This document shows positions 51,868 to 59,186 of a DNA stretch of 59,186 nt, in pieces. Within the stretch, counting starts at the first letter, position 1. Every line of letters starts with the position of its first letter. The DNA is taken from positions 1 through 59,186 of the forward strand of contig CAMAYU010000014.1 of NCBI GenBank assembly GCA_945862235.1. Reading direction: 5' to 3'. The notes under the pieces were generated by a model. That model did no database searches and had not been told where the DNA came from. It worked only from the letters and a program-made list of their open reading frames with translations. This stretch comes from Schlesneria paludicola DSM 18645 (lineage in GTDB: Bacteria > Planctomycetota > Planctomycetia > Planctomycetales > Planctomycetaceae). The translations under genes and the position numbers were made by a program.

Positions 51868-51914
51868 GCTGCGGACTCTCCCGAAGTGAACCGACTCGAA
51901 ATCCGGCTATACCT

Positions 51915-52045
51915 CACGCGACACAACGTGAGAGGTTTCCGAGCGGGGCGGCGTAAGCCCCCCGATTCTTCCAAAGCGGGCTGACGCCCAAGAACCGGGG
52001 GGCTTACGCCACCCCGCTCGGATACTTCATTGCTGACCGCGCGAA
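51915..52045. repeat. palindromic repeat, family B copy 6
   Basis: GAGCGGGGCGGCGTAAGCCCCCC pairs with GGGGGGCTTACGCCACCCCGCTC. Ends are ACGTGAGAGGTTTCC and GGATACTTCATTGCTGACCG. It lies between the sigma factor gene and its kinase partner. Confidence 0.9.
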
Positions 52046-52059
52046 GCAGAAGCCGTACT

Positions 52060-52707
52060 TCAACCATGTGACTCTCCCGTCAGCGAGGGGCGTTCGCCGA
52101 GGATGGCTCTCAGTTTGCGAAGTGCTCGCAGGTGTCTCATGCCGGCGGCAGCGGGAGTCATGCCGAGGGCCGTCGCCGCTTCGCTGTTGCCGAGTTGCTC
52201 GAAGTGCCGCATCAACACGATCTCGCGATCATCGTCGTCGAGCTGTTCGATGGCGACGATGAATCGTGCTTGCAGCTCTTGCCGAATCGCGGCGGCAGCG
52301 GGGGTGAGTTCACTCCCGACGAGTTGGCTCGCCAGATCGAACGATGACTGATCGCCGAACTGAGGCGACGCGAGAGACCGTTCGCGGTCGAGGCTTCGTC
52401 GCTGCGCACCGCGATGCCGCCGGTGCATGTCGATGATGCGGTCCTTCGCCAGATGCCGCAGCCAGAGATGGAACGGCATCTGGGGATCGTCAAGGTATTC
52501 ACGCAACCGCCCGTTCGCTTCGAGCAACACGTCCTGCACGATGTCACTCGCATCGACCCGCCGCGCCACTTGGCGGTCGAGTCTCAACTGGATCAGCTTT
52601 CGCAACGCAGCCCGATGCCGTTCGAGCAACTTGTTGACGGCCGCCCCTTCGCCTCGCCCGGCCTCAGCCAGCAGCTCCTGCGTCACGGTGTGTTCGGGCC
52701 AGAGCAT
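52060..52707 (-). CDS. ECF-type RNA polymerase sigma factor
   Basis: 215 residues from the ATG at 52707; a GTG at 52767 would add 20 residues. Region 2 is clear: LLERHRAALRKLIQLRLDRQ, VDASDIVQDVLLEANGRL, and MPFHLWLRHLAKDRIIDMHRRHRGAQRR. Region 4 follows: LDDDDREIVLMRHFEQLGNSEAATALGMTPAAAGMRHLRALRKLR. The long linker and the pairing with a Ser/Thr kinase directly downstream fit planctomycete ECF groups regulated by kinases instead of a classic anti-sigma factor. Target genes unknown. Confidence 0.9.
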   Translation of the reverse strand: MLWPEHTVTQELLAEAGRGEGAAVNKLLERHRAALRKLIQLRLDRQVARRVDASDIVQDVLLEANGRLREYLDDPQMPFHLWLRHLAKDRIIDMHRRHRGAQRRSLDRERSLASPQFGDQSSFDLASQLVGSELTPAAAAIRQELQARFIVAIEQLDDDDREIVLMRHFEQLGNSEAATALGMTPAAAGMRHLRALRKLRAILGERPSLTGESHG

Positions 52708-52761
52708 GAAGGATGAACTCGGAAACAGGGTTCGGCAGTAGCGTCGTGATAAAACAAGCGA

Positions 52762-52891
52762 CCCCACCGGGCTTGTCCCGGTGGCTCGCGGGTTTCTGCA
52801 CTAATCACACAACGCACACAGCTACACAACGGACACCGGTGAATGAGCAAGAGTGCAAAGACCGTAATCGACCGGGGCAAGCCCGGTGGGG
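52762..52891. repeat. inverted repeat, 21-bp arms
   Basis: CCCCACCGGGCTTGTCCCGG begins the arm 52762-52782. It pairs with 52871-52891 with one mismatch around an 88-nt loop. It lies between the sigma factor gene and the next minus-strand gene. Confidence 0.8.
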
Positions 52892-52897
52892 CGTGAG

Positions 52898-53254
52898 TCA
52901 CGCTCCCGCTTCGTCCTCGCGCGACAGTGGGTAGTCGCTGATCGGCAGCCCAAGTTGTCGGACCACTTGCAGGCGCTGCCAAGCTCGCGTGACGAGTTGC
53001 TCGCGTGTTGCAACATCTGCGGGATCGAGCAGTCGCTTGTCGAACGGCCCCTCGACCACGACCGGCTCGAACTCGGGAATGACGATGAACTGCGACGTGA
53101 CCGGATTGCAGCGCAGATGGCGCTCGGGAGCCGTCATCAGATGCCGCGCTTCGACCTCACCGAGAACGTAGCGCAAATAGAGGTCACTGCCAGTGATGTC
53201 CTCGACTTCGTCGCCGCAAACTTCGCACATGTAGCCTTGATCGCATTTCGCCAT
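52898..53254 (-). CDS. conserved-looking hypothetical with CxxC motif
   Basis: 118 residues. The N-terminus has MAKCDQGYMCEVCGDEVEDI, with a CEVCG pair and one more Cys (and RHLRCNPVTSQF later), which may bind zinc. A compact alpha/beta core follows: FIVIPEFEPVVVEGPFDKRLLDP, then helix TREQLVTRAWQRLQVVRQLG. I know of no named function. It lies downstream of the CorC-type gene on the same strand, after a hairpin. Confidence 0.7.
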   Translation of the reverse strand: MAKCDQGYMCEVCGDEVEDITGSDLYLRYVLGEVEARHLMTAPERHLRCNPVTSQFIVIPEFEPVVVEGPFDKRLLDPADVATREQLVTRAWQRLQVVRQLGLPISDYPLSREDEAGA

Positions 53255-53301
53255 GAGTCACCGTAGTGGAAGGAAATTGGGTCGTGTTGTTGGAGGAGCT
53301 T

Positions 53302-53329
53302 GTAGTCCGGACATAGGCGTCCGGACTAC
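53302..53329. other. 11-bp hairpin
   Basis: GTAGTCCGGAC at 53302-53312 and its complement at 53319-53329 around ATAGGC. It overlaps the last codons of the CorC-type gene. Could be a weak terminator or a small palindromic repeat. Confidence 0.65.
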
Positions 53330-54711
53330 GGTGCCGAGTAGTCGGATGATACGGGAGTGGAAGGCGGCGCGGTGCCGACTGGCGAATCGGCGACCGTCTG
53401 AATCAGCAACCGATCGATCTTGGGGCCGTCCATATCGACAACTTCGATCCTCAGATCATTCCAAGTCAGTACGTCGCCAATGGCCGGCGGGCGTTTCAAC
53501 AGCGACAGAACGAGTCCCGACACCGTGCCGATGCCGCGCGGTGGCGGATCGAACCAGCGGGTCACTTCCAAAGCCACTTCGAGTTGATGCAGGTTCACCG
53601 TCCCGTCGATCAGCAGGCTGCCGTCTTCCCGTTTGACGATGTCTTGTTCCCGGTCTTGCTTCGATTTTCGTTCGTGTCGCAGTTCGTCGTGAATCTCACC
53701 GACGAGCATCGTCATGATGTCCTCGAACGTCACCATTCCCTGCGTCCCGCCGTACTCGTCCAGCACGATGGCGAGCTGCGTCTTGTGCTCTTGAAAGAGT
53801 TCCAGCAGCCGGCTGATCGTGACCGACTTGGGGATGAACAGCGGCGGCCGGATCAGCCGGCGCAGGTCGATCGGGCGACCGAGGTACTGTTGGAGGAACA
53901 CGTCCTTGATATAGACGAACCCAATGATGTGATCGATCGTCCCTTCGCAGACGGGAACGCGCGAGAAGCCCGACATGGCGATCGCGCCGACGACTTCATC
54001 GGCAGGCGTGTCGATGTCGATGGCATCGATATCGATGCGCGGTCGCAGAATATCGACCATCGTCCGGTTGCCAATCCGCAGCGCCTCCATCGCCATTTTC
54101 TGTTCGGACTCTTCCAAGACGCCCGCTTCCGTACTGGTCTCGATCAGGTGCTGAATGTCTTCGACGGAGACTGTGCGCGGCGGCAGGTTCTTCTGCCCCA
54201 ACAGTCTCAGGACGAGTGAAGTCGTGACGTGCAGCACCCAGATTACCGGACGGGAGACGCGCTGCAGTACGAGCATCGGATAGGCGACGAATCGCGCCAG
54301 CAACTCGGCGTTCTGGAAGGCAATCCGCTTGGGAACCAACTCGCCCAGAATCAATTGCAGGAATGAGATGCCGCAGACGACGAGCGTCAACGACAGGCCC
54401 TCGCGACGTTCGGCAATCCACGCGAGCGGGAGCTGCTCTAGCCAAGCTTCGAGCGGAGCGGCCAGCCTCGCTCCGGCATACGCCGACGTGAACGCGGAGA
54501 CCAGCGTGATCCCCACCTGCACCGTCGGCAGGAACCGATCGGCATCGTGCGCGAGTTGCAGCGCGACGGCCGAGGCCCCATCACCGTCCTCGGCCCATTG
54601 TTCCAGTCGCCCGCGCCGTGCGGTCAGGATCGCGATCTCAGCGGCGGCAAAGAAGCCGTTGAGCAGTGCCATCAGCACAACCACGCCCAGTTCCACAGCC
54701 CAGACCGGCAC
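53326..54711 (-). CDS. CorC/HlyC (CNNM-type) membrane protein
   Basis: 461 residues. The GTG start at 54711 is supported by AAGGAGA 8 nt upstream. A DUF21/CNNM transmembrane domain with four hydrophobic segments ([83 protein letters not shown]), then a paired CBS domain ([50 protein letters not shown]), then the CorC_HlyC domain ([20 protein letters not shown]). Family members act in divalent cation (Mg/Co) transport. Confidence 0.92.
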   Translation of the reverse strand: MPVWAVELGVVVLMALLNGFFAAAEIAILTARRGRLEQWAEDGDGASAVALQLAHDADRFLPTVQVGITLVSAFTSAYAGARLAAPLEAWLEQLPLAWIAERREGLSLTLVVCGISFLQLILGELVPKRIAFQNAELLARFVAYPMLVLQRVSRPVIWVLHVTTSLVLRLLGQKNLPPRTVSVEDIQHLIETSTEAGVLEESEQKMAMEALRIGNRTMVDILRPRIDIDAIDIDTPADEVVGAIAMSGFSRVPVCEGTIDHIIGFVYIKDVFLQQYLGRPIDLRRLIRPPLFIPKSVTISRLLELFQEHKTQLAIVLDEYGGTQGMVTFEDIMTMLVGEIHDELRHERKSKQDREQDIVKREDGSLLIDGTVNLHQLEVALEVTRWFDPPPRGIGTVSGLVLSLLKRPPAIGDVLTWNDLRIEVVDMDGPKIDRLLIQTVADSPVGTAPPSTPVSSDYSAP

Positions 54712-54744
54712 GACGTTCTCCTTGATCGGACACCCGTTGCAAAA

Positions 54745-54833
54745 CCTAGAGCAGGCGGCTCGCCTGCTTTCTTTTCAAAACGAACTCAACCAACCGATCG
54801 AACTCGAATGGACAGGCGAGCCGCCCGTCCCAC
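54745..54833. repeat. palindromic repeat, family A-like
   Basis: GAGCAGGCGGCTCGCCTGC and ACAGGCGAGCCGCCCG share the GGCGGCTCGCC core of the family A copies at 1284 and 2004. It sits in the divergent promoter region between the CorC-type gene and hemE. Confidence 0.75.
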
Positions 54834-54955
54834 GACCGCGGCCGATTATGAGCATCGCGCCGTACCGGGTCGAGTCGCGCGAGCATGATCGCCCCGAGCT
54901 GCCTGTCCGGCCCCAAATCGCACGGCTACAATCCCGCCTCACTTTTGGAGCCGCC

Positions 54956-56044
54956 ATGCCTACGACCTCGACCAACGCCGTCCCGCCGAATGATTCTCAA
55001 CCCCACGATGCTCGCCTGCACAACTCGCGCTTGATGAAGGCGATGCGGCGCGAGCCGACCGACACCACGCCCGTCTGGATCATGCGGCAAGCGGGACGTT
55101 ATCTCCCCGAGTACATGGCCGTGCGTTCCAAGGTGACGTTCATCGAACTCTGCAAGCGCCCCGAGTTGGCGGCGGAAGTGACGCTGACCGCGCAGCGCGT
55201 CCTCGGCGTTGATGCGGCCATTCTGTTTGCCGATCTGCTCCCAATGCTCGAACCGATGGGGATCGATTTGGAGTACCAGAAGGGCGAAGGGCCGGTCATC
55301 CACAACCCGATCCGCACCGCCGCCGAAGTCGATCGGTTTCGCGAACTGGAGGAGGTCTCGTCGCTGCAATTCGTGTTCGACGCGGTGAAGCTGATTCGTC
55401 GCGACCTCCCGGCTGACATCCCGCTCCTCGGGTTCGCGGGCTCACCGTTCACGCTCGCGTCGTATGTGATCGAAGGAGGCAGCTCGAAGAACTACCTCAC
55501 GACGAAGAGTCTGATGTACCGCGATGAAGGAGCGTGGACGACGCTCATGCAGCGCCTCGCTCGCAGCCTCGTTCGCTACATCAACGCGCAGATCGACGCG
55601 GGATGTCAGGCGATTCAACTGTTCGACAGTTGGGCCGGTTGCCTCTCACCGTCGGACTACCGCCGCTACGCGATGCCGTTCACGAAGCAGGTCATCGACG
55701 GCATCCGTCCCGGTACGCCGGTCATCAATTTTCTGACGGGCAATCCCGCGCTGTTGCCGCTGCTGCGTGAAGCGGGTGGCGACGTGATCGGTCTCGATTG
55801 GCGCGTCGATTTCGCCGAGGGCTGGCGAACAGTCGGATACGACGTAGGGGTGCAGGGGAATCTCGACCCGGTCTCATTGATGGCCGATCTGCCGACGCTG
55901 CGATCGCGCGCCAAAGCGGTCCTCGATGCCGCTGCCGGACGACCCGGACACATCTTCAATCTCGGTCACGGCGTCTTCCCCGAAGTCCCGCCCGACAACG
56001 TGAAGGCACTCGTTCAGATGGTGCATGAACTCGGCGCGAAGTGA
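54956..56044 (+). CDS. hemE: uroporphyrinogen decarboxylase
   Basis: 362 residues. The ATG at 54956 has GGAG close upstream. It converts uroporphyrinogen III to coproporphyrinogen III. Signatures are present: [19 protein letters not shown] near the N-terminus (active-site loop), [20 protein letters not shown], and the C-terminal [24 protein letters not shown]. It is followed on the same strand, after a 213-nt gap with an AT-rich palindrome, by a protoporphyrinogen oxidase gene, making a heme cluster. Confidence 0.96.
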   Translation: MPTTSTNAVPPNDSQPHDARLHNSRLMKAMRREPTDTTPVWIMRQAGRYLPEYMAVRSKVTFIELCKRPELAAEVTLTAQRVLGVDAAILFADLLPMLEPMGIDLEYQKGEGPVIHNPIRTAAEVDRFRELEEVSSLQFVFDAVKLIRRDLPADIPLLGFAGSPFTLASYVIEGGSSKNYLTTKSLMYRDEGAWTTLMQRLARSLVRYINAQIDAGCQAIQLFDSWAGCLSPSDYRRYAMPFTKQVIDGIRPGTPVINFLTGNPALLPLLREAGGDVIGLDWRVDFAEGWRTVGYDVGVQGNLDPVSLMADLPTLRSRAKAVLDAAAGRPGHIFNLGHGVFPEVPPDNVKALVQMVHELGAK

Positions 56045-56081
56045 TCGCGAAGCGAGTTCCATAGCAGGTCGTGTGTGAAGA

Positions 56082-56199
56082 GATTGCAAATTGATAATTG
56101 GTAAATGCAAATTGCAGAATGAAGAGGAAGCACGGCACGCACGGCGAGTCTTCGCTTTCCAATTTGCATTTAGAAATCACCAATTATCAATTTGCAATC
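56082..56199. repeat. AT-rich palindrome between hemE and hemG
   Basis: GATTGCAAATTGATAATTGG begins a 21-bp arm (56082-56102), exactly complementary to 56179-56199. An inner AAATGCAAATT / AATTTGCATTT pair follows. It is much richer in A+T than anything around it. Confidence 0.9.
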
Positions 56200-56257
56200 G
56201 CCTTCCACTTCCCATCGACCGCGCTGTCCTCACGCCTCCGGCATCGACTCCATCACC

Positions 56258-57781
56258 ATGACCGACGCCCGTTCCACCACCGAGACCTCACCGCGCCGCA
56301 TCGCGATCATCGGTGGCGGCTTGTCGGGATTGGCGGCCGCTCACCGGTTGATTGAACTCACTTCCGCCGCGTCGCCAACCTCGCCTCGCTGCGAGATCAC
56401 GCTACTCGAAGCAGGTCCACGACTGGGTGGCATCGTGGGGACGAGGCGGGAGAATGGCTACCTGATCGACACGGGAGCCGACTCATTCCTGACGAACAAG
56501 CCGGGCGCGATCGGCCTCTGTCGGCGACTTGGCCTTGAAGACAAACTCGTCGCGACCGACTCTCGGTATCGTGGTGTTCACGTCGTATTTGACGGGCGAC
56601 CGGTCCCCGTTCCGGCGGGCTTTCAACTGCTCGGACCGACGGCGATCTGGCCGATGATCACGACACCGATTCTCTCGCCGTGGGGCAAGCTGCGGTTGTT
56701 GATGGAGCCTTTCGTGCCGAGCCGCACCCCGCGCGACGCGACCGAGCTGGCGGACGAAAGCCTCGCGTCGTTCGTGCGACGACGGTTCGGCCGCGAAGTT
56801 CTCGAACGACTGGTCCAACCACTGGTCGGCGGCATCTACACGTCGGACCCCGAACAACTCAGCCTCGCGGCCACGTTGCCGCGCTTTCTGGAACAAGAAC
56901 GCGACTTCGGCAGCCTCATCCGCGCGGCGCTCTCCGCGAAGAACAGTGACAGACCGCCCGGTGCAAATCCGACCGACACGACCTCAAGCGGCGCGCGGTA
57001 CGGCCTCTTCGCAGGACTGGCGGGCGGCATGGAAGACCTCCTCGCCGCGCTGCGGTCTCGCGTGGAAGCGGGCGGCACGGTGAAGCTCAACACGCGCGTC
57101 ACTGAAATTCAGCGGCCTCTCACCAACCCGCAGCGTGAGCAAGGAGCCTTGAGCAGGGATGCGTCAGCATCTCCCTTTCTCCTCGCGCTGTCCGACGGCA
57201 CGCATCACTCCTTCGACTCCGTAATCGTCGCCACGACAACTCACCACGCCGCACTGCTGCTCGGTGAACTCGATCACGACTTATCGAGTGAGCTGCGGCA
57301 GATCGAATACGCCTCGAGTGCCATCGTCGTCACCGGCCACCGTTTGGCCGATGTCGCTCATCCGCTCGACTCGTTCGGATTGGTTGTTCCGCACCGCGAG
57401 CGACGACGCATCCTGGCCACATCGTTTTCGAGTCGCAAATTTCCTGAGCGTGCTCCCGCCGGTTCCGTCTTGCTGCGCACGTTCGTCGGCGGCGCGATGC
57501 AACCGGAGTTGAACGACCTCCCCGATGACGAGTTGCAGAGACTGGTCCAATCCGAGTTGTCCGAACTCCTCGGCGTGCGCGGTGAGCCAGAGATATCGCT
57601 CGTCGTGCGCTACCCCCGCGCGATGCCTCAGTACCACGTCGGGCATCTCGACCGAGTCGCTCGAATCGAAGCTCTCACCGCGCGACATCCGGGACTGGCA
57701 CTCGCAGGCAACGCCTATCGCGGCGTCGGCATCCCCGACGCGATCCACAGCGGTGAGTCGGCGGCGATGCTCGTAGGGTAA
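56258..57781 (+). CDS. hemG: protoporphyrinogen oxidase, HemY type
   Basis: 507 residues from the ATG at 56258 (MTDARSTTET). Oxygen-dependent FAD enzyme: IAIIGGGLSGLAAAHRLIEL dinucleotide motif near 15-35, LLEAGPRLGGIVGT, IDTGADSFLTNKPGAI, RRFGREVLERLVQPLVGGIYTSDPEQLS, and the C-terminal FAD motif LAGNAYRGVGIPDAIHSGESAAMLV. It makes protoporphyrin IX after hemE. Residues about 286-300 (LTNPQREQGALSRDAS) are encoded by a half family D element at 57117-57145, in the middle of the substrate domain. Confidence 0.93.
   Translation: MTDARSTTETSPRRIAIIGGGLSGLAAAHRLIELTSAASPTSPRCEITLLEAGPRLGGIVGTRRENGYLIDTGADSFLTNKPGAIGLCRRLGLEDKLVATDSRYRGVHVVFDGRPVPVPAGFQLLGPTAIWPMITTPILSPWGKLRLLMEPFVPSRTPRDATELADESLASFVRRRFGREVLERLVQPLVGGIYTSDPEQLSLAATLPRFLEQERDFGSLIRAALSAKNSDRPPGANPTDTTSSGARYGLFAGLAGGMEDLLAALRSRVEAGGTVKLNTRVTEIQRPLTNPQREQGALSRDASASPFLLALSDGTHHSFDSVIVATTTHHAALLLGELDHDLSSELRQIEYASSAIVVTGHRLADVAHPLDSFGLVVPHRERRRILATSFSSRKFPERAPAGSVLLRTFVGGAMQPELNDLPDDELQRLVQSELSELLGVRGEPEISLVVRYPRAMPQYHVGHLDRVARIEALTARHPGLALAGNAYRGVGIPDAIHSGESAAMLVG
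57117..57145. repeat. half family D element inside hemG
   Basis: CTCACCAACCCGCAGCGTGAG continues in frame as GCAAGGAGCC. It matches the left arm of the D palindrome; the right arm is absent. Confidence 0.75.
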
Positions 57782-57852
57782 GGACCGGCGCCTCAATCAC
57801 TGTCGGGATTCGCCTGTGTAGTTTTGGTGAGCCGGGTGCCGACAATTGTTGA

Positions 57853-57878
57853 TCGCGAGACGCTTACCCTACGTTTTT
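57853..57878. repeat. solitary arm of the 32525-type palindrome
   Basis: CGCGAGACGCTTACCCTACGTTTTT matches the right arm at 32595-32618. It abuts the stop codon of the Rieske gene, so it may supply its termination signal. Confidence 0.7.
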
Positions 57879-58926
57879 AGCTCCGCCATTGCAGCGTCGT
57901 CTCGGGGACCGGGTTTTGGAACGGGCGGTTCTCAAGCCGTGACTGCTGAAGCTCCTTCTTCAACTGGTAGTACCACCGCGCCGGTTTGTCGGCGTCGTTG
58001 ATCATGATCAGTTGCGGGTCTTCGTTCAGGCCCTGCTGCTGCTTATCGACAACATCGCGGTCCTGTTCGATGAAGGTCTTCATGAACGGTCGCATCAGCG
58101 GACGGATGAGCGACAGCCACGGGATCGTCCAATAGAAGAACTGGTGCAGCTCAACTTGTGTCGCGGTGAGCGGCGTCAGCGTGGTCACGCCGCAGATGTG
58201 ATGCTTGCCCGCCGTGATGTGCTCGATGCGCGTACTCGGCAGCTCGAAGCGAATCTCGGTCGAGACCTCGCCGCCGATGAGCTTGTACGCTTTGGAATTG
58301 GACGACGGTTTGTGCTTCACCATCGTGAAGCCCCAGTGCGACGGCGCGAACGCTTTCGACTTTTCATGGATCGACTTCTGGGACCGCCACCACCACGACT
58401 GATGGACGAACGGGCCATGCGCCGGGTCCATCAGTCCCACGACCGCGTGGTCGATCGAACAGGGGAACAGGCTCTTCATGACCATCTGGCAATGCTCAGC
58501 TTCCACGTACGGAATGACCGGAATCTCCGGCAGCGGGTCGGGCAACGTCCGTTCGTCTTCGGGCATGAAGACCCAGATGTTGCCCTGCACTTCGCGACAC
58601 GGAAATTGAAAGACGCCGACGCGGGACAGTTCAAACTTCTGAGTCGGCAGGAGCGACGGAATGTGCGTACATCCGCCGTCGCACTGAAACCGCCAGCCGT
58701 GATAGCAGCACTCGATCTCGCGCCCGTCGAACTTGCCGTGACTGAGCGGGATGCCGCGGTGAGGACAAATGTCTCGCAGCGCGAAGGGCTTCCCGTCGGC
58801 GTCACGTCCCAACACGATCGACTGCCCCAGCAGCATCTTCCCCTGCATCTTGCCCCGCTTCAGCTCGCGACCGGGCAAGGCCATGTACCAGACATCTCGC
58901 AAAATTTCCGATTCCGCCGCCGTCAT
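57877..58926 (-). CDS. Rieske-type ring-hydroxylating oxygenase
   Basis: 349 residues from the ATG at 58926. The Rieske [2Fe-2S] site is complete: CPHRGIPLSHGKFDGREIECCYHGWRF (C-x-H...C-x2-H with an extra Cys). The catalytic-domain iron site is likely the Asp and His residues of CSIDHAVVGLMDPAHGPFVH. Layout resembles oxygenase alpha subunits and pheophorbide-type oxygenases. Substrate unknown. No ferredoxin or reductase gene is beside it. Convergent with hemG. Confidence 0.9.
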   Translation of the reverse strand: MTAAESEILRDVWYMALPGRELKRGKMQGKMLLGQSIVLGRDADGKPFALRDICPHRGIPLSHGKFDGREIECCYHGWRFQCDGGCTHIPSLLPTQKFELSRVGVFQFPCREVQGNIWVFMPEDERTLPDPLPEIPVIPYVEAEHCQMVMKSLFPCSIDHAVVGLMDPAHGPFVHQSWWWRSQKSIHEKSKAFAPSHWGFTMVKHKPSSNSKAYKLIGGEVSTEIRFELPSTRIEHITAGKHHICGVTTLTPLTATQVELHQFFYWTIPWLSLIRPLMRPFMKTFIEQDRDVVDKQQQGLNEDPQLIMINDADKPARWYYQLKKELQQSRLENRPFQNPVPETTLQWRS

Positions 58927-59041
58927 ATCGACTCCGTTCTGTGAGGCAGGTTTTTAACCAACACGTCTCCTTATTAGACCCGCAAAGGAATCTAAGTCGG
59001 TGAGCCGGGCGGGCAGATTACAAACCAGCCCCACAGGATCG

Positions 59042-59186
59042 CTACCGCAGATTGAGCGGATCGACATCCACCACGAACTCGACTTCGGGGTGACTTGGAA
59101 ACTTCGGGGCGGCGTGGAGCCAAATCTTTTGCAGCGGTGACAGCTCGATCGACGTGAGTTGCAGGTGATAGCGAAAATTCGCCTTG
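59042..59186 (-). CDS. priA: 3' end of primosomal protein N' (PriA), partial
   Basis: The last 47 codons of a gene that runs off the right edge, ending at a TAG at 59042-59044. The peptide ends FVVDVDPLNLR, with FRYHLQLTS earlier, matching the C-terminus of PriA helicases (RYHLLLKA... DVDPLNLL pattern). Too short for domain analysis. It lies upstream of the Rieske gene on the same strand. Confidence 0.75.
   Translation of the reverse strand, partial: KANFRYHLQLTSIELSPLQKIWLHAAPKFPSHPEVEFVVDVDPLNLR

Noticed and set aside
1..59186. CRISPR array, prophage or tRNA genes
   Set aside because: I found no regularly spaced direct repeats, no phage structural or integrase genes, and no tRNA cloverleaf with a GGTTCRANNCC-type arm that I could confirm by eye. 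A short tRNA could still be missed.
1..59186. Insertion sequence with transposase
   Set aside because: All repeats seen are short palindromes without an internal gene. No transposase ORF was recognised.

Overview
The window is GC-rich bacterial chromosome and reads as a planctomycete (Planctomycetota). The gene families point there: several Pkn2-type Ser/Thr kinases, an ECF sigma factor beside a kinase, a Tat-exported DUF1501 protein next to a Tat-exported sugar-isomerase-like TIM barrel, a BBP7-like outer-membrane barrel, and a ThiD2-ThiE fusion. So do the many short palindromic repeats, some of which lie inside coding frames and encode stereotyped peptides. No rRNA, tRNA, CRISPR array, transposase or prophage was recognised, so this looks like core chromosome loaded with small non-autonomous repeats.

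Layout. 0.2-7.1 kb: trmL, a RidA-family gene, a small hypothetical, an exported hypothetical, a Nudix-like gene, a membrane Ser/Thr kinase, a YbeD/DUF493 gene and map. 7.3-15.6 kb: an M50 membrane protease, a nucleotidyltransferase-HD protein, a thioredoxin-like protein, the isomerase/DUF1501 pair, a PSP1-like protein with a Cys/Gly tail, and an exported alpha/beta hydrolase. 15.6-21.9 kb: two co-directional minus-strand genes, a divergent kinase-like protein followed by a 1705-residue protein with a pseudokinase-like N-terminus, repeated zinc-finger modules, membrane segments and an unassigned C-terminus. This pair is the best candidate for an undescribed system. 22.4-38.5 kb: a UvrD/PcrA helicase, an EF-hand protein, a hybrid histidine kinase, an M3 oligopeptidase, a TlpA-like thioredoxin, a TPR-peroxiredoxin protein and a MoeA-PBP fusion. 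38.8-46.4 kb: dnaA, a GNAT acetyltransferase, thiD2-thiE and clpC with a strong terminator. 46.5-59.2 kb: the BBP7 barrel, a glycosyltransferase, a kinase and ECF sigma factor, a CorC-type protein, hemE, a hemY-type hemG, a Rieske oxygenase, and the 3' end of priA running off the right edge.

The second theme is the repeats. At least five palindrome families recur (called A-E here). B occurs six times between genes. C is nested inside B at two loci. D and E, or half copies of them, sit in frame inside thiD2-thiE, a Ser/Thr kinase (between DFG and APE, in the activation segment), hemG and the M3 peptidase. Several families have arms that stay open when translated, so they can extend or interrupt proteins without breaking the frame.

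Starts were chosen from ribosome-binding sites and family alignment, and are stated for each gene. All functions are read from motifs by eye; no database search was run.
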